Positions 17,832 through 29,972 of a stretch of 64,000 bases of DNA are shown in pieces (the first letter of the stretch is position 1; each line of letters begins with the position of its first letter). This stretch comes from Cynocephalus volans (lineage: Eukaryota > Chordata > Mammalia > Dermoptera > Cynocephalidae), in NCBI RefSeq assembly GCF_027409185.1, contig NC_084471.1, positions 7,718,535 through 7,782,534 on the forward strand, read 5' to 3'. Made by a program: the position numbers and the translations under genes. The notes under the pieces were generated by a model. The model did no database searches. It was given only the letters and a program-made list of their open reading frames with translations, and was not told the DNA's origin.

Positions 17832-20800
17832 CTGCGGGACCAAGAGTGAGCAGCGTGAGCCAGCAGGCTCCAGGGGCCCTGGGGCCTTGGGGTTGAGCTG
17901 GGCGAGCGCAGGGTGGCGAAGGGGAAGCCCAGGTGCCTCACCAGACTGGAGGGGTCCACGATAAGGTGAGCCCACAGAGTGCAGGAGTTCAGGATGGGGG
18001 AGAGGACAGTGGCCCTAAGGACATGGCAGAAAAGGGGAGGCCAGCCCGGCCAGGGGGCTGCCAGCCTGCTGGGATGCAGGTGAGAACACTGGGCGAACAC
18101 AGCTGAGGGACAGTCACCTGCCTTGGTGGTGGGCAGTGGGGAGTGGGCGGCATGAGAGCTGCTTGGGAGAGGAGGCACCTGTGCTGGGCAGGAGAGTCCT
18201 GTCACCAGCAGAGGGAGACACAGGGACGCGCTTCCATTGGTTTGTGCTCTCAGATTCATGCATTCGCCCAGCCCATCAACCAGGAGTCTCAAACCCAAAG
18301 GCCTGTGGGCCCAGGCAGACGTGGAAACAGGTGAAGCACAGGTGACAGGGAGTGGTGGGGACTGTGGCAGACCAGGGGTGTGCCCTAAGCAGCAGCCCCA
18401 GACCGCCACCACAGGCAGGAGTGCAAGTTGGGGTCATGACCTCTTAAGGTTCTTACCCAGGTCCTGGGGGTCTGGGATCTCCAGAACCTTATTACGTTCT
18501 CCCTGAGGTTGCTGAGACCGTCAATAAGACTTCCAAGAACACCCCTGACGCCTGTCTGGTTGTAGGTGAGAGCCAGAGCCAGGCTGTAAGACAAAGTCAC
18601 TGTAAGTCACTGCAGGGACGGGGCAGAGACCACCTGGATTTCAGCCGACGCCTTCCCTGCTGGGGGGAGCAGAGGACTTGTCCCTGCCCCTGGGCGCCTC
18701 CACCCTGAGGGCCTCTCTCCATGGGCTGTTTGTGGTCAGAAATTCATTCTGATTTCCTGTTTCCTCCCCCACCTGCCTGCCAGCCCGTCATGTGGAACAG
18801 AAACCCCCCACTCTGCAGGTCACTGCCCACCCTTTTCCTCTCCAGGGAGCCCAGCTGAACGGCCCCCACCTCCAGGGCCTAGGGTTGAGCTCGCCCAGCA
18901 TTTCCCTTTAAGTCAAGACCCTTCTGGATATGTGCTGTCTTGGCTTGATGAGGAAGGAGAGAAAGGTCCTTGAATTCTACTTTGTCTCTTGCCCAGGGAA
19001 AGAGAGGGGACAGGAACAGGCTCCAGGAGCAGGGGACGGGCAGCGAAGGGTTTCGGGGCTGCCTGGGAGTGTTGGGGCCATTTCCTTCCAGGGCTTCCTC
19101 AGGTGTAGCAGCCCTGGCTGACCTGGGCGTGTTACCTGTTCATGGCCATCCCAGGCAGCTGGGCCAAGCGCGGGCTCCTGAGGCGTAGGTCCATCTCGTC
19201 CCCAATGCAGGCCAGCCGCAGGGCCACCTGGTCACTGTGGGGAGCAGTCGTGCTGGTGAGGCTACTTACACCCAGACCCGCCCAGCCAAAGGTCCATGTG
19301 AGGCCAGGACTGGCCCAGGGAGAGGCGAGGGGCAGTGTCAGATCTGGGGCAGGTGGTGGGCTTCCCCTGTCACTCCTCTGGCTCCCACTTTGCTTGAGAG
19401 ACACCCACAGGTAGACTCTAAAAGTGAAAAGATTCCCCCACTGGGTATGCCACAGGGGTGCCTGAGATGCCAGGGAAAGGGGCCCAGATGGGTGGCTGTC
19501 CCAGCCCTTCTCACCTGCCTCTAGTGGGAGGGCAGAAGCTTCTGGATACAGTCTAAGCCTAAGCCAAGGTAGACAGGTGAGGGGACACTAGTGCCTGGGG
19601 CATCTGCGTGATCCGCGGCAACCTGCCTGCACACCCAAGGATAACTGAACACACAGAAAACTTCGGTGCCCTGAGATTCCCTGCAGAATCCTGGAAGAGG
19701 CCCACCTGGTAGGCTTTGGTGGGAATGGGGGACCATGGGGATGGGTAGCTTTTGGGGAGTACTGAGCCTCCTCAGTCACTGAGGCTAGCTTCCCACGGGT
19801 CTCAGCTTACCCTCCTTCTTTGGGGGGGGCAAGAGGCTCTGAGACCTGTCCCCTGGTCCCCTATCCTAAAACCATCCCTGTTGTCATTACCCCTCTCAGA
19901 ATGGAGGGGGCTATGGGCCCCTGCCTGGGCCCCTCACTCTAAACCAAATCCTTGTGTGAAATGGGGCAGGCACGCCCCCCTCCCCCAACACACACAAAGA
20001 CTTAACTCAGGTCTCCCTGCGGCTCCCCACCTGCTCTCAGGGGCTTACCCACAAATTCCTCCCCGGTGACTCGGCAGCCAGCTGGGATTCCCAGGCAAGC
20101 GGCCTCAGGGCCCATGGCCAGGATGCCCCACCTGTGCCAGTCTCCCCTGGGCCCACGCTCCTTATTCTGGAGGTGACGGGGTGGGAGGGGCTCAGGGAGA
20201 GGGCTGGCTGGCAGTGGGGGGGGTTGGTCCCACCTCTGTCCTGTTACCCTGTGGGACCTCAGGAAAACACCCGCAGGCTTAACGTCCCCTGTCCTTATGC
20301 ACTAATGGAGCAGGGAATGAGGAGGAGGCAGCCCTAAAATCCCAACCCGTAAGTCCAGGACTTGCATGACTGAGAGTCCTGAATCCTAAAGCAGAAAGGA
20401 AACATCCAGAACCCTGGCGCTGACCTCGGGCCTGTGGGCAGTGCTGCAGGAAGGACCAGCCCTGGTTGTGTCTGGCTGTTGTCTTCCAGCTCAGGTGGGG
20501 GCTACTGAGGTCAGTAGCTCCCGGCCTTCACGTTCCTCATCTGTACAATGGGAAGAACAAAGACACGCGTGTCCCCTGCCACCGGGAAGGCCGGGCGAGG
20601 CGGGGCAGCTGGCAGAGGGCTGGGTAGGGTTCCTACCTCTGCCCCGGCCCCAGGCACCCTGAGACCCCAGATAAGTCCCGCTGCCTCCAGGGGCCCTGTC
20701 CAGTCCCGGGAAGATCCCTTCCTCCTGCCTCAGCAGTGCCTCATGAAATCGCTGCCCTAAGGGCCAGGGCCGGGAACTGTATGGCCTCCTCAGGCCCTTT

Positions 20801-21333
20801 CCTGGGCCTTTCTCTTCCAGTTTTCTAAAATTAGACTCATCTCCTTTGAGGGGCCTTCATGTGGTCAGCAGGGTCAGGAAGGCCCCCTGTCCAGCTCCCT
20901 AAGGCCAAAAGCTGAGGAGTTCCTCTGCGAGCTGGCATCCAAGCACAGGGGGCTAGAGTCGCGTGGGGGTGCCACGTGGGCATGTGCCTCCATGACCATG
21001 CCCAGGGAATTTCCTCTGGGCAGCTCTGCCTGGGAGGCCATCTGTAGAAGGCCCTTCCTCACGCAGAAGGCCTGCTCTTCCAGCGCACCCCTGATGGTCA
21101 CTGGCCAGGAGTGGCGGTGGGGGCCCACAGCGGGCCATCAGCACCTACCTGCCCTCAATGCACGTCATGAGATCAAAGTCCTCCAGGGGGTCGAAGTCCT
21201 CCTCCAGGGCGTGAAAGTGCTCCTCCGGGGGACCAGTCATGCCAGGGATCTCCATAGTCGGAAGGTCCGGGCCTGGCTCATACAGGAGGGTCTCAAGAAA
21301 GAGGTCACTGTAGAGACGTCTTACTTCAGACAT
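17772..21333 (-). CDS. BIK: BCL2-interacting killer, BH3-only protein (4 coding exons)
   Basis: BIK binds anti-apoptotic BCL2 proteins through its BH3 helix and acts mainly at the ER membrane, promoting mitochondrial apoptosis. Coding exons on the reverse strand are 21149-21333, 19136-19234, 18457-18583 and 17772-17831. They join in frame to 156 aa, against 160 recalled for human. The N-terminus [19 protein letters not shown] aligns with human. The acidic region is residues 37-56. The BH3 core [11 protein letters not shown] lies at 67-77. A conserved block [10 protein letters not shown] precedes the tail. The C-terminal anchor (138-156) is VLLPG, twelve Leu, PQ, and lacks the human residues after the leucine stretch. 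All introns are GT-AG, with phases 2, 2, 0. No stop or frameshift was seen before the natural stop. Confidence 0.95.
17781..17816. repeat. BIK: CAG/CTG microsatellite inside BIK coding exon
   Basis: On the + strand (CAG)2 GAG (CAG)9. On the reverse, coding strand it reads (CTG)9 CTC (CTG)2 and supplies all twelve leucines of the transmembrane segment. Confidence 0.93.
18457..18583 (-). CDS. BIK: BIK exon 4
   Basis: A 127-nt exon after acceptor TTGTCTTACAG, ending ACCTGG before donor GTAAGA. It encodes [20 protein letters not shown], then [20 protein letters not shown] and RTW, aligned with human BIK before the anchor. Confidence 0.94.
19136..19234 (-). CDS. BIK: BIK exon 3 (BH3 helix)
   Basis: A 99-nt exon between acceptor CTCCCCACAG and donor GTAACA. 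It encodes [19 protein letters not shown] and [14 protein letters not shown]. Leu, Gly-Asp and Met of the BH3 consensus are intact. Confidence 0.95.
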
Positions 21334-21340
21334 TTCTTCT
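21149..21340 (-). CDS. BIK: BIK exon 2 (start codon)
   Basis: The acceptor TTTTTCCCTCAG ends at 21341. Seven bases of 5' UTR precede the ATG at 21331-21333. The exon encodes residues 1-61 plus two bases and ends at donor GTAGGT. Thr33 of the regulatory GMT motif is kept, but residue 35 is Pro rather than the Ser I recall in human. Confidence 0.94.
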
Positions 21341-21455
21341 CTGAGGGAAAAAGAGTATGACTGGACCCCAGAACTGTGTGATCTGGGGGCTCACTCTCAA
21401 GTCACCTTACCCTAACCCTGGCCTACTCTTTTGATCTACTAAAGCCATCATCGTT

Positions 21456-21537
21456 AGAGCACAGCTTTGTAATACCAAGGTCAAGGCTTCAGTTTTCTGT
21501 ACTGACCAGCTACCAAAAAGAGAAAAAATAAAAAATA
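21456..21537 (+). mobile_element. CYN SINE, 5'-truncated
   Basis: CGTTAGAGCACAGCTTTGTA, ACCAAGGTCAAGG and CTGTACTGACCAGCTACC with A tail. The first ~15 bases of the head are missing. Confidence 0.72.
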
Positions 21538-22119
21538 AAGCCACCATCGGCCTCCCCACGGCCAGCTCCCACAGACGGAAACCTGCTCCATGCGGGCTGT
21601 GTGCCTCTGCGCAAGTCACCAAGTCTCTCTGTTCTCTGCAGTGGAGGAGCTGGAGATAAGTCACACAGGCCCTTGCTTTTCTCTTATTTGTGAAATAAAA
21701 TCAGAGTATAAATGTAAAAAGTGCTCTGACACTGGTCCTCAAGAGACCGTAGCCAACAGGGGGACCGAGGCCAGGCTCCACCAAGACAGCAATTCCTCAG
21801 CACTGCTATTTTTGGGGGGCAAGGGTGCGGATTGCCATTTTTGGTGTCTACTATTGCTCTCGAGTAACAAAGATAAAAAAGCAAATCCATAATCCCAATT
21901 CACAGAGGACCATTGCAAATTCTTCGTCTTTTTTCCAAGCGCATCTGCACATCACACATTTTCCTAAACGGGATCGCTCCGTACGGAGTGTTTCCCAACC
22001 TCCCCTCTCTTCACTTGACTCTCTCAGCAAATGCTGTTATTTACCTCTCGAGATCCATTCCCCCGGCTCCTTGCTAATAAAATGCCAAAGTTCTTTGGGG
22101 TGGCCCTACATCCTTATTC

Positions 22120-22510
22120 ACCTAAGCCAATCACACCCCTCCTGTTCCTCACTTTGCCAGCACCCCTTGCAGCCAGTGGTGATCATGTAACCCAGTTCTG
22201 GTCACAGATGTAGGAACTGAAAGCAGCTCTCCCTTCTTGCTGCTTCCAACACAGGAGTGAAGGCTGGAGCCGCAGCAGCCATTCTGTGACACTGAGGTGT
22301 TGAGCACGAGGACAGCCAACAGCTGGGAACAGCAGAGCAGAGAGGTAGAGAGAGACTGGGCCTAATGGCATCACTGCAACAGTGCACACCACTGCCTGCC
22401 TCTCAGTGTGTGCAAGAAAAATAACCCCCAATGTGCTCAAATCGCCATTCTTTGCATTTCCTGTTCCTTGCAGCCAAAGGCCTTCCTAACTATTATAATT
22501 GTGAATTCCC
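22120..22510 (+). repeat. Ancient interspersed repeat, family uncertain
   Basis: GATCATGTAACCCAGTTCTG, 'GCCATTCTGTGACACTGAGG', 'GCAGAGCAGAGAGGTAGAGA' and 'CTTGCAGCCAAAGGCCTTCC' match a common old mammalian repeat that ends in a ...TTACTTGCAGCCAAAAGC motif. I do not trust my memory of its name. Confidence 0.45.
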
Positions 22511-22617
22511 ACATCAATAAATGCCTCCATCATCACTCATGATGGCTGGGTAGGATTCTGTGATCTGAGTCATGGTAATTTACCCCACACAGTACCAAAC
22601 TGATCCAGAATGTAAAG

Positions 22618-22805
22618 GTGATAACCAGTGAGGCTCTGGAACCTAACGGCCTAGTTCAAATCCCACCTCTGCCAGTCAGTGGCTGTGTGTCAGTTTCTTC
22701 ATCTGTAAAATGTTCTCAACCCAACATAGTGTGAATACCCCCTTCACCAGGATGTTGGGAGGATAAAATGAAGGAATCCCTTCAAGTACTTTGAAAAGAA
22801 CCTGG
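22618..22805 (+). repeat. MIR element
   Basis: CCTAGTTCAAATCCCACCTC, 'GTCAGTTTCTTCATCTGTAA' and 'TTGGGAGGATAAAATGAAGG' are MIR core and tail landmarks in order. Confidence 0.75.
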
Positions 22806-23150
22806 CCACTGAGAGGGTGTAGGCAGTACCCATCATGACCTCTGTACTTCAACCCATTATTTTCTTACAGTGACGTCCTGGGTCTTTCCAATTTTTAATT
22901 CCTCAATCTGCCTGCACTTGAGAGCCGATAGAGCATTTTTTTGTTCAAAGAGGAGACTGGGGCTTGGAGAAAAGCTCATGATTGAGTCAAGAAGGGACAG
23001 AGCCCAAAGTCCGCCCCCCACCCCCCTCGGCCAGGTTGGAGCAATGTCTTTCTCTGAAGGGCAGACAGGACAGACACGGGGCCACCCTCCACCAGGGCCA
23101 CCCTGGAGCTAAGCCAATCACAAACATGTGCTCACTGCTTGCTTTCAGCA

Positions 23151-23275
23151 TTAAAGAAAGGGAGCCTGGCCAGTCAGCTCAGTTGGTTAGAGCGCAGTGT
23201 TATAACACCAAGATCATGGGTTCGGATCCCTGCTGGGCAGCCGCCAAAAAAATATTAAGTGTTAAAGAAAGGGAG
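23151..23275 (+). mobile_element. CYN SINE with 14-bp target-site duplication
   Basis: GGCCAGTCAGCTCAGTTGG to GATCCCTGCTGGGCAGCC with a short A tail (23165-23261), flanked by TTAAAGAAAGGGAG at 23151-23164 and 23262-23275. A clean, fairly young insertion. Confidence 0.87.
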
Positions 23276-24534
23276 ACGGCTGGAAGTGCAAAAACCAGGC
23301 AGATGCTCTTGGGAACAGGAGGGTAAGTTTTGGACCCTCGAGGTGTCTCAGATGACCCTAGTCAGGTAATTCTCCACAATGCATCCAAAACGCACACAGT
23401 CGAGGAGATGGGCATGCACAGTGACATCACTGTGCCACAGAAAGGCACTGGGGGGCCTGAAGCATTCTAGCCTTTGACCTAAGGGCAGCCTTGTTCTTCA
23501 TTCTAGAGTTGGGGGGGAAATAGATGTGCAGAATGTCTGACTTAACAGAGAGAGATGGCTGTTTCAGTTTCCTAAGAAGAAAACAGAGGAGGTTTCCATC
23601 TGTTACAGATGAAAGCTCACTGTGAAAGGCGCCGGGGCTGGAGGAGTCGGACGGGTAAACACAGCCCCACGGGCCACAAAGAGCCTGCGGCCTGGCATAT
23701 GCCACCTGCACCTGTCACCTAACACCTTCCCCCACGGGTGGAAGAACTGTCAGGTCTGACCCAGTGGGCGGAGGGAGGATGGCCCCCCAGCACCCCAGCG
23801 AGCGCGGGGGGGGGGGGGGGGGGAGGCCGCCACCTGCTGAGGGCACCTGCAGGCAAAATGGTAAAAGCCCCAGCAACTCCCCTAAACCATCAGGCCAGGA
23901 CACAGACATTTGTACAGGAGAGTCTAGATGGCACTTGTAAGATTGTAAATACTCAACACAGGCTCCATCCTGGGTGCAAAACTCTCAACACATTTGTCCC
24001 AGGCAGTGCTTGGTAACACTTGAAAACGAATGTAAATCTAAATCGCTCTGCAGTGCAAAGATGTTTAACAATACTTTAGAAAGCACTGATGACAAACTAG
24101 TATGGTGTGAAGACACTTTTGTAGACCAGCCAGAGATGACTTTCATCTGCCTTTTGATTTGGGCAATGCACTTTTGCATGGGATGTGCTGAGGTTTTGAA
24201 CCTCTTCTTCTCCCAGGCCAAACTTGGACATCACAGGAGCCGCCCCAGAGCACTGACCAGCAGCCAAGAGGTCCGTTCGGGCAATACCATCTTCCAGCAG
24301 CGAAGTCTGACTTCTTTGTCTGTTTTGCTGCACTATCCTTTTGTTTAAAAGACACAGAAAGGAGAGCGTGGGGTGCTGGCACTCGCACAAAAGGCAGGGG
24401 GGATCCAAAGCAATTCCACACTGGCTCCTTTGGCCGCCTTCCAAGGCCCGCAGAACTTCAGCTTGGGGAGGAACACCCAAAAAACACACAAGTAGAAAAC
24501 CAAAGAGAATCAGACTCCAATTGGAATGGCCAGT

Positions 24535-24785
24535 GAAGTTTCATGGTTGCCAGGTACAAGATCAATATACAAAAAACAGCATCCCTACATGCCAACCAGG
24601 AAATGAACATGGTAGAAAATAAATACATCTTTACAATAACGACAAATAATTAACCCAATAAAGGATGCAGAACATCTTTATACAGAAGATTTTAAAACCC
24701 CATTAAAGGACATGAAAGACTCAGATGAATGGAGAGACAAACATTCATGGATCTGAAGTGTATGTTGTACAGATTATAAGCAGTG
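24535..24785 (+). mobile_element. L1 ORF2 fragment
   Basis: 'GTTGCCAGGTACAAGATCAA', 'TATACAAAAAACAGCATCCC', 'GGACATGAAAGACTCAGATG' and 'AAACATTCATGGATCTGAA' match a diverged L1 ORF2 segment. Several stops; no coding potential. Confidence 0.65.
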
Positions 24786-25869
24786 TGCGTGTGTCGAGGT
24801 GGCATTTAAGAATTGTGTCCAGAGCCTCTGGCTGCCCTCAGGCTCCAGGCCTGGAGTGGGGTGGGGTCAGTTTCTATGCAAATGACCATTTCCCTGGAAA
24901 AGCAGCCCCAGTCCTCATTTGCATCCACCTCCCCTTCCCCTCCACTCCCTAGCCCGGGCCACAGTGGGACTTCAGCCCCTACACTGGACTGAGCCTCACC
25001 TTGACCCACCGCCCTAACATCCCCCTCACCCAGCAAGCATTCCCAGAATCCTTGGGCACCTGACGGAAGAGGGCCCCAGCCACCAGGGTTGGCTGCTGTC
25101 AGGGGTCTGCAGAGTCCACGGGGCATGCACGAGGAGTCAGTTGCCCACTCTCCGCCTTCCTTCGAGGCCCTTTCAGCCCCTGCAGACGCCTTCAGTCGGG
25201 TTGCCCCACCCACCTCCCAGTCACCCCCCTCACCTTGTGTTAACATCCTAACCCTCCCTATCCCTGGACCTCAGTTTCCCTGTCTGTTGTTAAATGGGGA
25301 TAATGGCCCCCACCTAATGGGGCTCCTTTTCCAGATAAGAACCAGCACTAACTGCCTCTGATTAAATTTCTGGTTGATGCTTTTGAGCATCTATTACTGT
25401 CAGGCAGGGAGTAAGCCCTGTGTGTGGATTGATTCATTAACTGCTCACATAACCCTTTTACTGCGTCAAAGAAGTGACCTAATCTGAGCCTTTAGCCATT
25501 TTGCCTGGTTCAGACTTGACAGGAATGGAGAAGGCTCAATCCGCAGCCAGGCCTGGGCTGCCCCTGGGGCTCTAGATCTGAGTGGGAACTCGGGGTGTGC
25601 CCAGGGAGCTGAGGGGAGTCCCCTGCCCAGCAGAGGCCCTGCAATAGCCTCCTCCTGCTCTGGTCTCTCCTGGCCACCCCGCTGAGCCCCGCTCTGATGA
25701 GGCCCAGCCCTGTCCCCTCCTGTCTGACACCCACTCCAGCTGCCTTGCTGGGTCAGCTGGGCTCTCTCCAATCTGACCTCCACCAAGCAGCCTCGGACCT
25801 GACCTTGTCGCTGCTGTTCGGTTCCCAGTCTCTTGAGAGTGGTGCCACCCAGGCTAAGGGGTCCTCCCT

Positions 25870-26035
25870 CTTCTGGCACTGCCACTCCCATCTTGGACCC
25901 TGCTCTGACCACAGAGCAAGAACATGTGCTTCACGAGCTGTGCCTGTGCCTGGTCATGCCATGTCTCCCAGCCTTTGCACGTGTAGTGCCCGGCATAGAG
26001 CAGTCTAATGTTTGTTGAATAAAGGAACGAAGGCA
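25870..26035 (+). repeat. L2 element, 3' end
   Basis: 'CTGGTCATGCCATGTCTCCC', 'AGTGCCCGGCATAGAGCAG' and 'TGTTTGTTGAATAAAGG' match the extreme 3' end of L2. Confidence 0.55.
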
Positions 26036-26789
26036 GAGTATTCCCAGAGGACCCACGGCGAGGTTACTGCAGCTTCAGATCCAGGAAACTGGACTGGTTT
26101 TTAACATGTATATTCCCAGCAAATTTGCAAATGAGTAGTTGAAAACCTTTCTTTGGTGAAAGGAAGACAAACCTACCCACGTATCTCCTCCACCCTGTGT
26201 GCAGCCCACACTTACCCTCCTACACACGCACCAGTGGAAAACCAGCCAGTCCAGGGCCCTATTTTACCCAAAGAGGTTAGATGCAAATCTAGTGTGCACA
26301 GAAGAGAGCGCCACACCCTTGGCCTGGGGGGCTGAGAGGACAGAAGAGCACAGGCTCCCAGCAGCCAGCCTGCATGTGGAAAACAGCTCTGCACTTGGCT
26401 GGGTGACCACTGGCTCATCTGGAAAATGGGGAAAAGCCACCTCCCTCCCAGGTCGTGCCAAAGCCCGAGTAAGTAGAAATCTGTCCAGTGCAGCCCTCAG
26501 TAGGTGTCCAGCAAGACAGCAGGGCCGAGGCTACAGGACTCGGGGCTCCTGGTAGGGACCCTCAGACCCACAAGATCTCATCCAGTCCTGTTGAACCTGA
26601 GCAGGCAGGGCGCTAATGAGTTTCATTTTGCAGAATGGCCATCTGAGAGCAGGAGACCAGACAGGGAGGACCAGCTGAGGGACTCAGCTGGGAACCCCTG
26701 GCCCATCTCCTCCCTTGGAGCTTCCCACCTACACCGCTTCAGTCACCAGCCTGGCTCTGGACCGTGCTCAATGCAAGCACAACCCAGCA

Positions 26790-27000
26790 GGAAGAGCCCT
26801 AAACTTGCAGCCAGACAGACCTAGCTTCCAAACCCAGCTCTGCCACTGCTGTGTGACCGCAGACCAGTCAGTCGCCTAACCTCTCTGAGCCTTGTTGATG
26901 CATCTCAGAAATAGCACTACCTCCAGGACTGCTAAGAGGATTAAAAGATACACTGTTGCCTATTTTCTGCTACCTAGCAGGGGCTCCTTAAAGTTGGCTA
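26790..27000 (+). repeat. MIR element
   Basis: 'CCAAACCCAGCTCTGCCACT', 'GCTGTGTGACCGCAGACCAG', 'CTCTCTGAGCCTTGTTGATG' and 'AAGAGGATTAAAAGATACA' follow MIR order over about 200 bp. Confidence 0.78.
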
Positions 27001-27446
27001 ACCGAATCAACAGACTCAAGAGAGGAGACCAGGAGCAGCCAGGGTCTGCTCACACTCCACAGTAGATCAGCAAGTTCCTGCCTCTCTAGAGGTAACTTGA
27101 CAATAGCTATCTATCAAAGTCACACATGCATGTAACCTCATACCCCTGCATGTACCTGACCGTCTTCAAAAGATTAAGCAATGAATCTGAGGTGCTGCTG
27201 TGCAAAGATCTATAAGAAACCTCGCTACAGACACCACGCACGGAGATAACATTCTGTAACTGTGTTCCCACCTGCACAAAAACAAAGGCCAAACACTTCC
27301 ACAAACAGACAAACACTTCCACAGGCATAGACTATATGCATGGACCACGTTTCCAAGGAGAAGCAAGATTAGTAAAAAGGAAGGGAAGGGGGGTGTCTGT
27401 GGAACAGAGGTGGGAGGGACACTAAATTTTTATCATGTTTCTTTTT

Positions 27447-27512
27447 TTGGCAGCTGGAGGTTGTGGGGATCTGAACCCTTGACCTCGGTGTTGTAACCTG
27501 ACCCAGGCAGCC
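27447..27512 (-). mobile_element. CYN SINE, truncated (reverse)
   Basis: TTTTTTTGGCAGCTGGAGG, GATCTGAACCCTTGACCTCG and GTGTTGTAAC; the head is missing. Confidence 0.72.
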
Positions 27513-28934
27513 CTACATAAGCTTTTGTGACCTTGAAATTTTACTATCATGCATGTGGCTGCCAACACCAATTCAAAACTAAAGCACAAATCAATGTTAA
27601 TAGGTTGAATTTATCTAAAATGGAGATTTGTCTCGAGGTGTACTTCAGGAAGCTCAGAGCACACACCCGCTCCCGCCTTCCCTCCCTCCCCACCATCTCC
27701 TCCCCACCTGGCCAGGAAAGTCCCAACTCTGCACCCCTCCATTAGGAACCCGCGGATGCCCAAACAGCCTGTTTTGGGGGTGGGCAGGGTTTACTTTTTA
27801 TAAGTGACAGAGAAATAACTGGGAAAAAGGAAGGGAGAGGAAGAGGGGAAAAAAGGAGGGAGAGGGAGAGGCTGAGAAAGGCAGGAATTTCTCTGGCAAA
27901 AAGTTGGAAATTCACCAGTAATGTGGAAAGTGGCCACTTGGAATGGACCCCTGGGGGCGCAGGCACCCAGTCCTGCCCACCTACCTGCACTGCAGCCCTC
28001 CCACCTTGAACCTGAGCCCAGGTGCTGGCCTGATGCATTTGAACCCAGGTGCGGACAGAGCCAACCACTGGGGTCCGGTGGGCCAGGGCACAAAGTCCTC
28101 CCATTCCCACCGAGCTCCTGGCTTGCTGTGACTTCGGTAAGGGCTGTCCCCTCTGGGACCTTTGCTTGATGCTCTTGGAGACTCCACTTCCTTTTTATCT
28201 GCATCTACTGAGTCTAACCCTCCCCCAGGAGGAGAGCACTTGCCCCATTTCACAGACGGGGGACCTGGGTGGGCTCAGAAGTCTCGGCCGTGCAATCATG
28301 CCACCTGCAGCCTCCAAAAATACACTGCCCAGTTCCAGCAGTGTGGGTTGATACACACGGGGTTCTCTTTACTCAGGAAAAAAATCAGGAATGCAGCTTT
28401 GGCCAAAGAAAGAAGTCTCATCCTGAGGCCTAAAACGCAAAACAGCCAGCTGGCCCTGAGCTCAAGGCAGATGTGACCTGCCAGGCCCTGCCTATAATGC
28501 AGTCGCCGCCTGCCAAGTGTGTGACGGGGGAGGCTGCACGACAAGGAGTGTGAACCGTGGATGTGCCCGTGCAGGACTTTACAGGTTTCTCCCCACGGGG
28601 GGCACATTATCCCCATACATCCCCGGGGGCACTAGCTGTAGTGCTGGACAGGGACGCTCCCCAGCCCTCCCCCTGTGCTTCTCCTCCAGGCCCGTGCCAC
28701 GCCTAGTGCCCTCAGCTCTGAGCTCCTCTTTTGGGGCTCCCAGGCCTCTGCACATGCTTTCCCCCCTGACTGTAGCTCCCCCAAACTTGGGCTCCAAAGC
28801 TGCCTCCACTGAAAGCTGAGGAAGTTCTCAGTCCCACCAGCTGCCCTGATTTCAAGCAGCTCTGGCAGAGTTGGGGACCTGGATCTGCAGCCAGCCTGCT
28901 CAGCCTCACCTGCATGCAGACGGCCCATGGGAAA

Positions 28935-29055
28935 GCTAGCTAAGGTCCCTGTGCCTCAGTTTCCTCCTCTGCAAAATCTACCTCCTGGGGTTGCATGAGG
29001 ATTCATCAGGTTGACATTATCCGGGTAGAGCACTCATGAGTGAAGACTCAATATA
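28935..29055 (+). repeat. MIR element
   Basis: 'GTGCCTCAGTTTCCTCCTCT', 'GGGGTTGCATGAGGATTCAT' and 'GTAGAGCACTCATGAG' are typical of the MIR 3' half. Confidence 0.65.
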
Positions 29056-29059
29056 CTAG

Positions 29060-29445
29060 GTATCATTTTTTAATACAGAAAATCAGAAACGACCTCAACT
29101 GCCATCAACAAGGAAATCATTAAACCAGCTCCAGCACATCCCGACTGTGAGGGGAGTGAGGCAGGTTGCTGGGTGACAAGACCAAGACGAGGAACAGCCA
29201 TTCTTCAGTGATGCCGTTTATGCAAATGTTTACCTTTCGCTGTCCATGTATGTGCGCATTATACATGAATGGAAACACATGAAAGAAGGATCTGGAAGGA
29301 AACTAACAGTGGTTACCTTTGAAGAGGTCAATGGGATGGATGGGGTGGTTGGCAAGAAATGGGGGAACAGATGTTAGCTTTGATCTACTATTTTGATTTT
29401 GACAGAGAGTATGTAATTACTGATATAATTAAATGTGTCATCCCT
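29060..29445 (+). mobile_element. L1M 3'-end fragment
   Basis: 'TCAACTGCCATCAACAAGG', 'GAAAGAAGGATCTGGAAGGA', 'CTAACAGTGGTTACCTTTGA' and 'TACTATTTTGATTTTGACAG' resemble the far 3' end of an old L1. Confidence 0.5.
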
Positions 29446-29792
29446 CACCCCAACCCACAGCAATCAATCTGTCTGTTGACTTATTGGGAGGCCTGTGCTG
29501 TGTGCTCCTGGTCCCTTCACCTCTGATACACTCATTTCCTCAGCCACCCCCAGGAATAACAATATGACCCACATGCAGGGCTGTGCAGAGGGTTAAATGA
29601 GATTTCAAACCCTGAGATGCTGCGGAAATCCTCGAAGCCTTACAGAGGCAAGACCTAGAGAAGCAGTGACTTTCAAATCCCCAATCTTACTTCACCCACG
29701 AGTGGCCCCTCAGGAGCCAGCACAGAGATGCAGACATGCTCAGAGGGAGAAAGAGTCTGTTTCCTTTTTGCCAGGCCTGTTACTGACCGAGG

Positions 29793-29939
29793 GCCGGCCT
29801 GTGGCTCACTCGGGAGAGTGTGGTGCTGATAACACCAAGGCCACGGGTTTGGATCCTATATAGGGATGACCGGTTCACTCACTGGCTGAGTGTGGTGCTG
29901 ACAACACCAAGACAAGGGTTAAGATCCCCTTACCGGTCA

Positions 29940-29972
<33 letters not shown>
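29793..29972 (+). mobile_element. CYN SINE dimer with long poly(A)
   Basis: GGCCGGCCTGTGGCTCACTC, GATAACACCAAGGCCACGGG, GATGACCGGTTCACTCACTG and CTTACCGGTCATC, then about 25 A. Full two-monomer structure. Confidence 0.88.

Larger units (their letters stand above)
17832..21148 (-). other. BIK: BIK introns 2-4
   Basis: GC-rich intron DNA between the coding exons (17832-18456, 18584-19135, 19235-21148). No SINE or clear old repeat was recognised. Open frames on both strands here are unsupported. Confidence 0.7.

Noticed and set aside
17663-18412. 249-aa reverse frame with a Cys run over the BIK last exon
   Set aside because: It reads the CTG repeat in the TGC frame. The Leu frame joins correctly to the other BIK exons.
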